Source: Ettlia oleoabundans | Taxonomy: Eukaryota > Chlorophyta > Chlorophyceae > Chlamydomonadales | Assembly: GCA_019693395.1 (NCBI GenBank) | Contig: JAAMXP010001942.1 | Span: forward strand, 1 to 24,804 | Direction: 5' to 3' | DNA length: 24,804 nucleotides | Part shown: positions 1 through 10,121 of the stretch, piece after piece | Layout: the number at the start of each line of letters is the position of its first letter | Numbering within the stretch: the first letter of the stretch is position 1 | The notes under the pieces: generated by a model | Databases searched by the model: none | What the model saw: the letters and a program-made list of their open reading frames with translations, nothing else | Told to the model about the DNA's origin: nothing | Made by a program: the position numbers and the translations under genes

Positions 1-64
1 GCCCTTTCCACACACACACACCACGTTACACAACACAACATTACACAGCCCATTACACACCCAC

Positions 65-3000
65 CTGCTGAGCACCGCCTCCAGCTGCCCCATCACCAGT
101 TCCTGGTTCTGTGGGGAGCGCCGGAAGTGCAGGCCGTCATACGCGCAGCTGTACAGCAGCAGGGGCTCCTCTGCAACAATAGAAGCACAAACAGAAGGGG
201 CAGGGGTTACAATGGGCAAGGCGGCAAGCTGTTCTGCGCGTGGATGACCAGTAAGGGCACTCCACACCTTCAACCTACCCACAAACCAACTGATTGGAAT
301 AACCAGGAAGACCGCCCATCCCAGAGCCCCGGCAGCAGGCAGGACAACCCACCTGATGCCATGTTATACTGCGGCTTGCGTGGTACCGCAGCTGTGTCCA
401 GCAGGGTGCGCACGATGCCAGGCTGCTCCTCGCCACGACCCACCATCAGCAGCACCGCAGCCATGCACCGCACCTGGGGCAGAGGCATCACATGGAGGTG
501 GGTGGGTCGGAGTGGGTGGGTGGGTGGAGTGGGGGCGAGGGCAACAAGGGCAACACGAGACGTAATGGGGTGCATTGGCGCGAGTTGTGGTGCATAGCCT
601 CGTGATTGCGGCCACTGGTGGATGGGTGGATGGGTGAGAGGTGTTGTTGGGGCTTGGGATTTGAAGGTCGGATAGGTGGGCATACGGTGGCGTATTGGCG
701 AGAGGCTGGGGGTGTGCAGGGGCGGAGCAAGCATGAGAGACAGCGGAGACAGGGGGTTTGAATATGTCGACTTGTGCATACCCCCCAATACAGTGCTCAA
801 GGTCGCTCGTCACAGCATGCGCCATTGCATCTCCATATCAATGCCACATACACAGCCAACTCTCCCGCCGCTGCCACCACCAACCCTTGCTGGTGCCCCT
901 CACGGATGCACCCACCTGGTGCCACAGGAATGCCGTGCCCCTGATGTGCAGCTGCAGCAGGCGGCGGCCCCCCCAGGCGCAGCCCGGCAGCTCCTCTATC
1001 CTGAACTCAAGCACACGGCGCCGGAAGTTGGACACCTGGGCCACATCCACCTGGGAACATGCCAAGGGCGCAGGAGGGGAGGAAAGCAGCAGTTGCTAGA
1101 TGGGCAGAAGGCAGAAGGTGTCGGACAGCGGGCTTGGTGCAGGAGGCATGGGGCAGCAAGAGCGGGGTGGGCAAGCACAAGTGAGAATGCAAGAAAGAGA
1201 ACGGCGCTTGGAGCTGGGCAGCCGCACACAAGAGAGGGCGAGGGCTGTTGTTCAAGGTCAAGGGCACACCCGCACCTTGCAAAAATTTCTGAAGTCGTGC
1301 TCTCCCAGGAAGTGCGCCGCGGCCTCCCGCATGCGCCCCACATCCAGATCACTACCCAGCGGACTCGCCGCTGTCCCTGGGGCTGTGGCCAAATGGCTAT
1401 CCTGCCTGCTGGGCTCCTCAATGCCACCTGCTGCTTCTGCAGCTGCTGCCCCTGCTGCTGTGACTGCTTGCGATAAAGCCGCCGTAGTTGCCACTGTTGC
1501 TGCTCGTCCGTCCTCGTCTTTACTGCTGCCACCTGCTGCTATTCCTCCCACGTCTGCTGGGGCTTCTATGCTGGCACATTCACCTGCTCCCGCCTCCTTA
1601 TGAGCAACAGACGCTGCTGCCTGCTGTACAGGCGGTGGCTGGGGGCGGTATGCTATCAGGTACTTGTACTCACGGTATTGTGCTGAGAACCTGCAGGGAA
1701 GCCGCAGCAGCATGACCCAGGGGTGGGGCGGGGCACATGGCAGGCCCAACGCAACCCGCATGTGCATTGTCTTTTCCTGCGTGCTCCCCTAACATAGCAG
1801 AAGGATGGTGACGCGGCACATCATGCTGACATCAGCGTCCTGCTCAAATGGCACCCCGTGCTGATGTGGCGACTGCCCCGCTGTGCTATGCTGTGCTGCA
1901 CTGACCTGGCGCTGAAGTCCTGGGGCACGTCGGCCCACCCCAGCACCCGTATGTCGTGCGGCAGCACCCGGTTGAGCAGGGCGGGGTAGTCCAGCTCAGC
2001 TGCCGTATCCGGCTGGGCCTCACCCGGGCGCCCAGCTGATCGTAGCAGCAGCGCCACAACCTGGCCCAGTGCTGCAGAGGTGGTGGGAAGAAGAGGGCAG
2101 GGGCAGAAGGCATGACAATGAGGCGGCGGTGGAAGCGCGTGGCAGGCTAAGCTGCCCGCCAACGGGAAGGGGTGTAGTTGACAGCATGGATGAGGACAGC
2201 AGTGCATGTGCTGCTGTGCAAGGAACAAAACAGCATGCAGAAACCACGTGAAGCACACAAAGGTTTTCCACAGCAGAGTGAGCACTGCAGGGGGTCCAGC
2301 TCTTAGCCCGCCAGCCGAGCAGATTGGCTCAGCTCTGAGGAAGCAGGTCCTGATTGACCTGCTGGCGCTCACAGTACGCCACGGCAGCAATTCTTGCTTG
2401 CCTGACACCCCCTTGTCCGTGCGTCCTCCCCGTGAGTAGCGCAGCTCCTGCCAGCTGGCTCCAGGTGGCACCAGCCGTGTACGCCGCAGAGCCGCAAACA
2501 AGTGGCCCTGCAGGCGCTAAGACGACATGCGACTGAGGCAGCACTTGCATTGTATTTGCCATGATTGGTTCCATTTGCTGCATTGGACATCGAGTCAAGG
2601 CGACCAGAGCCATGCTGATGCCAGGACTTCTGCGCCGTGCACCATGTCTATGAGCCAACACACATTGCACGATAGCTTTCATACATTGTACGTCCCCAGC
2701 CACAACTTTCATATATCAAAAATAGGTTTTGTAAAAGTGCACATTAATCTTGCCTCTATTGTTTCCTCTGTGTTTTCCTGTCGGGCAAAGCCGCCATAGG
2801 CATGGCCGAGGTACAACAGCTCCAGCGCAACGTACCGCTGCTGGTACGCCCCAAAGTCCAGGTCCTGGTCTGGAAGATGTTGAAGGGCGATACATAAATG
2901 CTTGCAGCCAGGTGACTGGGAGGGGGAGAGGGATGGCGGAGAACTTTGAGAGATGGCGGAGTGCAGACAGCATCAGGCACCTGTAGGCCCCGCTCCTGGG

Positions 3001-3404
3001 CTGGACACACTACTTCCAGCTCTTACCATACCAGCTTTGATCGGCAGCATAACATCCAAAGTATCTTTTGCTGCAACTGCGCACCGCAAACTCAGACACA
3101 ACAACATGCAGTCAGTGCAGGCCAACCACTTGCCGCCGCCTCTGCCCCCACCTCTGCCGCGCAGCTCCTTGCGCCGCCTCTTGCTGTCAGGCTCATCCTC
3201 CAATTTTCTGCAATGCTGCTGGGCCTGCTCAAGCGATTCCGCCACCTCGCGCAGTTTGCCCGCCAGCAGCGCCGCCTGGTCAGGACTGTAGCGGCCCTGC
3301 CCAGGAAACAGACATGCGAAAAGCTGCTCCTCCATACTGCCTGTTGCCGTCGACATGCGTCCTGTCGCGGGCCCTAGCAACAAGCGCCTGAACGCCGCTA
3401 GCAT
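65..3404 (-). CDS. PUS3: tRNA pseudouridine(38/39) synthase, PUS3/DEG1 family (3' end outside window)
   Basis: Isomerises uridine 38/39 in the tRNA anticodon arm (family knowledge). Exons on the minus strand: 3404-3152, 2869-2754, 2507-2402, 2071-1906, 1690-1276, 1050-916, 473-353, 170-65. Phases agree throughout, giving about 472 residues before the last donor at 64, so the C-terminus is missing. Seen motifs: [29 protein letters not shown] with the catalytic Asp, [36 protein letters not shown] (PUS3-type rather than PUS1-type), [13 protein letters not shown] and KPQYNMAS. Exon 5 carries an Ala/Ser/Gly-rich insertion of roughly 95 residues between YKYLIAY and the GEHDF motif. Introns 2 (2753-2508) and 3 (2401-2072) start with GC. 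The first in-frame ATG (3404) gives a basic hydrophobic leader, [17 protein letters not shown] second ATG at 3356 would remove it. The 241-base gap to the upstream SUN gene should hold the promoter. Confidence 0.93.
514..535 (+). other. G-quadruplex-type tract in PUS3 intron 6
   Basis: GGG runs at 514-516, 518-520 and 522-524 and a G5 run at 531-535, with loops of 1, 1 and 6 bases. In the PUS3 transcript, which runs on the minus strand, the tract is C-rich. Confidence 0.5.
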
Positions 3405-3660
3405 GTGTCCATTTCGCAAAGACGGTTGTTGACATCAGCTGGACGAGACAACCATGACTCAAAACAGTCGTGGTTGCTGCAATGTACGACAAGTTACGGC
3501 AATTGACAAAACGAGTTAGGCAGATGTTGACGAGGCCGCCAGGGACGCACAACAGCGCATGACAGCAGGGCAAGGCAAAAGATGATGTGCAATTCATCAC
3601 AGATGCAAAGAAGGGGAACATACCAAACAAAATTGATGATGTTAAGATATAGCATCTTGT

Positions 3661-5560
3661 TCAGACGGGTGTGCCGTGCATGCGCAGGCGGTAGAGGCAG
3701 GTGAACCCAGGGTGGCCGTTGTTGGCGATGATGGCCAGCCTCACGTGATCAATCTCCGCCTGCTGAGCTTCGGGAGCCAGTTGGAAAGTCTGCACGGAGC
3801 GCTTGCTGTGTGTATCGTAGCTGAAGCTGCCCAGGGATATGCCGGCCATGCTGGTTGGTGCAGCAGAGCTGGCAGAGGGCGGCGCCGGCGGTGGGCCCTG
3901 GAAGCCAATCAGGTTGAAGTTGCTGGGGGCGCTGCGGATGTCAAAGGCAATGCTGGCCGGAATGTGTTCATAAGTGAATGCCGAGGGGTGAATACGCTGT
4001 GCCAGGCGCACATCCACATAGCCACTGCTGCCTATCAGTGGCAGGCAGGCACCGGGCTGAGAGACGGGCGCCAACACCACCTGGAATCCGACGTAGGGGA
4101 GACAAGAAGCGGTGGTAGTGACAACTGAGAGTGAGCAAATGCTGTGTCGTGCCTTTCAAAGTGCATGACTGCCAGGGTGCGTTTAATCTCATAACAGAAG
4201 CTAAGAGGCAGCACGGTTGATGGGGCAACAGCTTACGCACACATTGTGTCGCAGGCGGCATGACAAAGACCTACTCACCCTGACCACCCACCTTACTGGC
4301 CTGCGGATGAAGACTGCCGCCATGCAGGCACGGCAGCGATGGCAAGCGGCTGGTTGAGCGGGGCATATGCGCTGGTGAGTGGGCCACCACCTCCGCCCCA
4401 TAAGCTGCGAGGGCATAGTCTGGCAGGCCAGTGCGATCGGCTGCAAAGAGCGCCACAGCTTCAGACACCTCCTCATGCACCATCTGCCTCAACACCTGCC
4501 TTCCACTCGAAGAACCCGACATGATTCCGGGGTCGGCGTCAGCCACAAGGGATGCATCTGTCCCTGCCTTGCCGGTCCCCGTGGCGCCAGCGGCAGCAGC
4601 CAGGCTCAACTGGGTCACTTCCCGCTGCACCTGAGCCAGCTCTGCAGCCAGGCTGGTGGCGGTTTTTGTGTGGGAGCTGCAGTTTTGCTGCAGGGCTTCC
4701 ACAGCGATGCTGGTGGCGCCCAGATGGGCATCCAACTGACCCACCCTTCCAGCCAGCTCCTCCAGCTGCCGCTGCAGCTGGGCAGTGACCGCTGCAGTGT
4801 GCCGCAGCTGACGACCACATTGGTGCTTATACTCCTTCAGCTGGTGCTCGGCAGCACATCCCTGGCGGCTCGCCAGCCCCATGCCTGCCAACACCAGGGC
4901 CAGGAGGCCCGCCACAACCAGCGCCGCATGGGGAAAGCCTGCCGTCAGGCTGCCTGGCAGCAGCCCTTGCATGCGGCGTGCCAGAGCTGCACGGCTCGGA
5001 TACCAGCCGCATGTTGCCTCCTCCCCCTCATCTTCTGCACCATCTTCCTGCTTTGTGCCCAGCGCCTCATGGTGCTGAGCATCTGCAGGCTCAGCAGCTG
5101 CAGCAGCCCAGCCTTGCAACGTATCCTTGGCCTGTGGCTGCTGCTCCACCTCGCCAGCCCCCTGCATGCCGGACACAGAGCATCACGTGGATGAGGAGTG
5201 CCAACCCAAGGTAGGCGAAGACAAGCTCAGGGTAAGGAAGACAGACGATCAACTACAAGAGCCCGGCCCAACAAACTTTGCCATGTTGGAACCTTTGCAT
5301 CAGCGGTAACCTCTTACCTCTTCCTTGGAGGCAGCACCCAGCTGGCTCAGCTGCTTCAATGACCTAGCCACTCGCTGCGACAGTGAAGGCTGGGCCGGCT
5401 GCACGTCGTCCACCTCCGTTGCTTCAGTGCCTGTCGCCTCCGTAGCGGTGCGGCGAGTGGCGGCTGCGGCGGGAGCGGCCGCTGCAGCGGCCGCGGCTGC
5501 CTCTTGCTTCCTGGTGGGCTGCCTCTTGCGGCCCCTTGGCTTGGTTGCTGAGGCCTCCAT
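3661..5560 (-). CDS. SUN-domain inner nuclear membrane protein
   Basis: SUN proteins sit in the inner nuclear membrane and bind KASH proteins in the perinuclear space, forming the LINC bridge (family knowledge). Three exons, 5560-5318, 5161-4292 and 4080-3661, all phase 0, encode 510 residues. Residues 1-81 are basic then Ala-rich, with KPRGRKRQPTRK as a likely nuclear signal. A single hydrophobic segment lies near residues 159-178 (AALVVAGLLALVLAGMGLA). A Leu/Gln-rich heptad-like stretch at about 186-290 is a probable coiled coil for trimerisation. The SUN domain fills about 325-510, with DYALAAYGAEVVAHSP, IGSSGYVDVRL, AFTYEHIP, SFSYD and the C-terminal block ANNGHPGFTCLYRLRMHGTPV. The order TM, coiled coil, C-terminal SUN matches plant AtSUN1/2-type proteins. 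The usual PG-x-CWAF segment reads PGACLPLIGSS, so the conserved Trp is absent. Stop codon is TGA at 3663-3661. Confidence 0.92.
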
Positions 5561-6716
5561 CGGGTGACTTAGGTTGCTTTGTGTCTCTTGGGCTGCGGCG
5601 GACCGGTGATGCGTCTGCGATGGCGTCGCGTAAGCTCGCTATTGCCTCTGATCAGCTGCTTGTATGCTCTGCTGCGTTCAGAACGCAAAGATGCCAGCAA
5701 ATTAATGGCACCCCCCTGACTGCCGATCAAATGCTGGGCCCAGCTAGGTCTGGGCGAGGTGAGGTCTGGAGGAAGATGAAAACCTGGGGAGCCCCCAACC
5801 TTCCCGGCCGGTGAAGTGCATCAATAAGCTGAGCAGACGAAGCAAGGTGGTGATCAGAAAACGGGGCGGCAATCCCTCAGTTGTCGGCCACGTCGTTCGC
5901 CTTCAGTTGGTGCATATGTAGTCTGCCAGTCAATATGAGCGGCAGCCAGACAGCCAGTATTGCGCACTCCCTGGCTTACTACATCATGACGTGCAATGCA
6001 TCCCATGCAAATTAATTGGCAGCATACTGCCTCGTCTTCACGTGCTGGAGCTCGTAGATGGTGCAACGGCCGCTCTGAATGGCCTGGGTCACGAGCGCTG
6101 GCCCATGAACAGCAGGGCTTTTGCCGCATAAATGCTTGTTAATTTCTGCGTCACGGCTTGCCAACTGCACGCTGCAACGCTCCACCTGGCGTGCACCTGC
6201 CAGCACATGATTAGTCAACTCTAAGCAGGTGGCTTGGCCGACACAGAGCGTGCAGTGTGATATGTACTGGGAGGTGCTGATAACCGCTGGAGACGCGCAG
6301 CCCTTCTGAAATGTCAGCGCAGGTGCTTATTGGTGAGCGAAGCAGAGGGTACGGTGAGCAGGGTCTGCTGCGGGAAAACCCACCGCCTGTTGCTTGACCA
6401 GGAGAATTTTTCACCAGCCTGCTCGCTCTCTTGTTCACCGGAGAACAAGATCTAGTTGTCGGTCGCTTTCAGGTCTGTTGCAACAGCCCTGCCCAAAAAG
6501 CGGAGCGACATCCCCTTGGTGACTGCGGGGGGATCGGGAGGTTCCTGGGGTGCCCGCGCGGCCATCAACGAGAGCCGCGAAACAAAAATTGCTTGACAGG
6601 TTTGGTGTGCACGCCGACCCACAGCTCCAGGGTCAGGCCCTGCTGGCACCCCGCTGGCGTCCAGCCTGGCTTTCCTTGCAGCGAGAGTGCCCGTGCAGTC
6701 GCCTTTTCGCTACACC
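5561..6716. other. Divergent intergenic region between SUN and bZIP genes
   Basis: This 1.16-kb stretch separates the SUN start codon (minus) from the bZIP start codon (plus), so it should hold both promoters and 5' leaders. No protein-family exon was recognised apart from the weak orphan candidate at 6012-6196. One CACGTG palindrome lies at 6039-6044. No convincing TATA box, repeat or RNA gene was seen. Confidence 0.6.
6012..6196 (-). CDS. Possible orphan terminal exon, function unknown
   Basis: On the minus strand a good 3' splice site (ending CTGGCAG at 6197), with a branch-point-like TTGACTAAT about 20 bases before it, opens a phase-1 frame of 61 codons ending in TAA at 6014-6012. The peptide includes LASRDAEINKHLCGKSPA and SGRCTIYELQHVKTRQYAAN. 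It is not low in complexity and does not shadow another gene. I recognise no family and found no matching upstream exon with an ATG before 6717. It may be a real small gene, a gene remnant or chance. Confidence 0.2.
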
Positions 6717-9260
6717 ATGAGCGAGTCCACCCCCGCACCTGCCCCCAGTCCGCCCCAGGCGGCGGCCGCGGGGGCCGCCGACCCCACCCAGGTCCCTGCT
6801 GGCTTCACACCCGAGCAGTGGGAGTCCATGATGGCACAGTTCAGCAAACAGCAGGGGGTGGCGGGCTTCCCAGGCACGATGCCCTTCTCCATGCCCTTCG
6901 GCGTCCAGGTGCGTGGCTCCCACTCACGCCAGCCGGGCGAGCCTGAGCCCCGCTGGCAGGCCCCCGCTGACCGCCCCACACACCGCCCCCTGCCTGCAGC
7001 CCTTCATGTTCGGCAGCTATATGCTGCCGGGCTTGATGCCCGGCTTCCTGCCCGGCGGGGAGGCGAAGGCGGAGGGAGAGGGCAGCGGCGAGGTGAGTAG
7101 GGTGCCAAGGCACCCCTCGGGAGGACCCAATTGGCTGCGATCCCAGCTCCCGCTCTCTCGGGTCAGCAGGCCAGCTCAGCTCGTATGAGGCGTGTCCCAC
7201 GCCTCGGCTTCCGTCCCCCCAACGCAGGACGAGACGGAGGACGAAGATGACGAGGAGGACGGCGAGAACGGTGACAGCAGTGGCAAGGAGGGCGGGCGGC
7301 CCAAGCGGAAACGCGCGGCGCGCAGCAGTGCTAAGAAGAAGGCTGCCACGGGCGATGGCGTGGTGAAGAGCAACAGCAACGCGGCGCTGGCCATGCTTGC
7401 GGGCGCGGCAGCCACCAACAAGCAGGGCGTGCCTCAAAACCAGGCGGCCGCTGCTGCCGCTGCGGCGGCAATGCAGCAGAACCTGGGCGAGCTGTGGGGC
7501 AACCTTGCCACCAGCGCGGCCATGCCTGGCGCAACCTCCCAGCTCGACCTCTCCAAGCTGTCCACTGAGCAGCAGCAGCAGCTCCTGGCAACAGGGGCCT
7601 TGGAGGTGAGAATTACAAAGTGTGCTGCAGCGCGGGCAGTGGGCCCGCCATGCCACATCAGCCGCCAGCCTGTCCCTGGCTGCGCCAGCTTGGAGGCGCA
7701 TGTGCGTAACTTCACCTGCGTTCATATGCCTGCGCACGCAGCACGCCCTGTTGAGTCCAGCACTTAACAAGTGATCCAGCGGTTAAAAGGACAGCTCCCC
7801 AAGCAGCCGGTGTGCTAACGCCATGCGCCGAACAATCCTGCTGTCTTTGCGCTGGCTTCCCCGGCGCCCCCAGGCCCACCTGCCCACGCACAACCCACAC
7901 ACCACCTGGCCTGCCCTCCATTCCATGCCTTGCATTACTCTCGTCTTATCAAACTGTTCTTCCTGCGCCCACCCGTCATTTCACAGCAGGGCATAGCTGA
8001 CGAGCGGGAACAGAAGCGCTTGCGCCGCAAGCAGAGCAACCGCGAGTCTGCACGCCGCTCCCGCCTGCGCAAGCAGGCCGAGTGTGAACAATTGGCGCAG
8101 AAAGTCAAGGAGATGGGTGTAGGTGCGCGGGATGGAGTGGGGTACAGGCGTCCAGCCGCACATGCTAACTGCTGGAGCGACCATCATCGTTGCTGGGACG
8201 CTTTCTGTCTCAGGACAGCGGCTGCACGTTTCCTGGGCTAAGACAGCGGCTGCACGTTTCCTGGGCTAACTGCCTGTTGACTGCCCCGCCATACCCTTCC
8301 CAATTTGGTCTTCACTCTATCCCACCGATTTGCCGTTGGCTCCTTGTCACTTCGCCCTCCTGGTTCCCTGCTTCCTGGTTCCCTGCTTCCTGGTGCAGAA
8401 AATGCGCGGCTGAAGGAGGAGAAGGTGCAACTGCTGGCGCAGATTGACATCCTCACCGCCAAGCTGCAGATGAGCGCCTTTGGCGCGGTGCACGCACTGG
8501 GGGCGGTGAGAAGCGCCCCCTGCCTGAGCTTGGCCTTTGTGCCACTGGGAGCTGCTCCTGCACCCAGCCGCCTGCCAGCCTGCCTTGCTGACAGGTTGCA
8601 CTATGTTTGCCGTGCTTGCTCGCCAGGCCCCAGCTGCCAGTTGCTGCATGCACGCCAATCTCTCCATCTGCTAGCAACCTGCCTGGTCCTACCTCCCGTC
8701 TGTGCTCACCCGTCCACCTGCACCTCACCTGCTTTGTTTCTTCGGTGCGTTTCTTGTGTGCAGCAAGGTGGAGACCTGACGAAGATGCAGGCAGACATGC
8801 AGGCTAAGCAGGCGGCAGACATGCACAACATGGCAGCGGCAATGGCGCAGGCGATGCAGGCAAGCATGCTGCACCGCCTGCTTCTTTCACCTAAGGTTGC
8901 CCAAGTTTGTTTTGGAGATGGGAGGGCTGCTACAGCAAGTGTAGGAGACAAGGGCTGTGAGGCAGAGCACAGCATGGGGCAGTGTTGTTGAAGGAGTTGC
9001 TTGGATAGGAGCGCTGCAACCCGGATGCCATTCAAACCGTGGCTAACTGTTGTGCGGTCGCACCCTCTTGCTGTGCTTGGTTGCAGGTCAACGGTGGTGC
9101 AATGCTGGGCCTCCCCACCCTGGATCCAAAGATGCTGGAGGGTGGCGATGAGGCTGCTGCTGCAGCAGCAGCAAACGCCGCTGCTGCTGCCGCAGGAGCG
9201 GTGCCCACGGCTGTGGATGGCACTGACGAGCAGCAGGAGCAGGAGGCGCCGCCGCAGTAA
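6717..9260 (+). CDS. bZIP transcription factor, plant G-box binding factor-like
   Basis: Predicted DNA-binding dimer acting in the nucleus. Exons: 6717-6908, 7000-7092, 7228-7605, 7987-8122, 8399-8505, 8764-8859 (or to 8895), 9087-9260, giving 391 or 403 residues. The N-terminus has a Pro/Met/Phe-rich part ([33 protein letters not shown]) that recalls the GBF mosaic region. Then come an acidic run ([16 protein letters not shown]), a basic nuclear signal ([17 protein letters not shown]), and Ala- and Gln-rich stretches. The basic region [20 protein letters not shown] has the diagnostic N-x7-R. A zipper follows with heptads at EQL, KEM, ARL and later Leu residues. The exon 4/5 join (GTAG/AAAATG) restores GVENARL in register, which fixes that intron. 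The C-terminus is Met/Gln/Ala-rich with an Ala tract. Exon 6 can end at a GC donor (8860) or a GT donor (8896), both phase 0. The acceptor of exon 4 is a CAGCAG tandem. Confidence 0.92.
8214..8269. repeat. Exact 28-bp tandem duplication in bZIP intron 4
   Basis: Two adjacent identical copies occupy 8214-8241 and 8242-8269; each begins GACAGCGGCTGCACG and ends GGGCTAA. They lie wholly in the intron between 8123 and 8398. Confidence 0.95.
8358..8394 (+). repeat. 15-bp tandem repeat forming a polypyrimidine tract
   Basis: The unit TCCTGGTTCCCTGCT occurs at 8358-8372 and 8373-8387 and is followed by a partial third copy. It ends directly in the GTGCAG acceptor of bZIP exon 5, so the repeat supplies the pyrimidine tract. 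Confidence 0.9.
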
Positions 9261-10121
9261 AGCTGGCTAAACCCTGAGATCAATCGCGGGACCGTCATTG
9301 ACAGCCATTTCCATCAGCAGGCAGCTCCCTTTGGTGTAACTTGGGTCGCGACTTTGAACCCATTCAGCGCTCCTGCGTATCTCCCTACCACACGTGCCAC
9401 CCTTTTCGTTTTTGCTTGCGCTTCCTTCTGCCAAGATGACAGCCTGCTGACAACTGCTCGCGGCGCGCAGCCAGCCGTGTCCAACTGTACGTTTTTATGT
9501 GCGGCAGGTGCGGGGGCACGCAGCCTCTGTTCCTCCTCAACTTCGCGTGTACAGCCACCTGCCGTGCTGATGTTTCATTTCCTGTCTTGCTGCTTTGACT
9601 TCACCAACGACCCCTTGACGTCTTTTCCACCACACATTCCCAGCCACCTGCTCTCCCAGCTGGCACCACACCCATCCATAAACCAAGGGTCCCACATCAT
9701 GGCCCGGTTAATGCTTTGCCAGCTGTCACAGTGACCGTTGCTCGCAATCTTGCCCTGGATCATTTGCTTAGCTTTGGGCACGTGCGAATTTGATTTTTGG
9801 TTGCCCTGACTTCTGCATGTTCGTAATTTGTGTGTAGCAATCAGCATCAGTATGTGACAGTAAACTAGACTGCTGACGTCTGTGGGCACTGAAGAAGGGA
9901 GCCAAATTCAGAAAGAAGGCATAGCATTGCTGCTCAGTGCAAGAAAGGACATGGAAAGCAGCCACACATTATTTGATTGCAGATATGCAGTCTCATTAAT
10001 ATCTATCAAAGGGTTGTATTTACTTTGAGATGAGATTCATGAGCCGGGGTCGCAGTCTCCTCTTGCGGATTAGGTCGTATTTTCAGTTCACTGTGCACAG
10101 CAGAGCCTGGCAGGCCGTCAT
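9261..10121. other. Convergent 3' intergenic region between bZIP and GPDH fusion genes
   Basis: Both flanking genes end here, so the 861 bases should be two 3' untranslated regions back to back. It is more AT-rich than the coding parts, with T-rich patches near 9790-10030. No exon, RNA gene or repeat was recognised. Confidence 0.6.
9335..9339 (+). terminator. Candidate polyadenylation signal of the bZIP gene (TGTAA)
   Basis: TGTAA, the common green-algal poly(A) signal, lies 75 bases after the bZIP stop codon. Other motifs further on cannot be excluded. Confidence 0.45.

Noticed and set aside
676..1476. Long plus-strand open frame of 266 codons
   Set aside because: It runs antisense across PUS3 exons and introns and has no motif; PUS3 exons on the other strand explain the bases.
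1901..1906. Reading through the exon 4 donor of PUS3 (SARSVQHS)
   Set aside because: Splicing at AG/GTCAGT to 1690 restores the family sequence [14 protein letters not shown].
4379..5194. Plus-strand open frame of 271 codons
   Set aside because: Shadow of SUN exon 2; its Cys/His/Gln-rich translation comes from reading the coiled-coil exon backwards.
5621..5814. Plus-strand ATG frame starting MASRKLAIASDQ as a gene
   Set aside because: No motif, no convincing downstream exon, and it lies in the SUN/bZIP promoter region.
6039..6044. CACGTG G-box upstream of the bZIP gene as an autoregulatory site
   Set aside because: Several other CACGTG palindromes occur in the window (near 2245, 3742, 5184, 9391, 14254, 21087), close to chance expectation, so this one is not informative.
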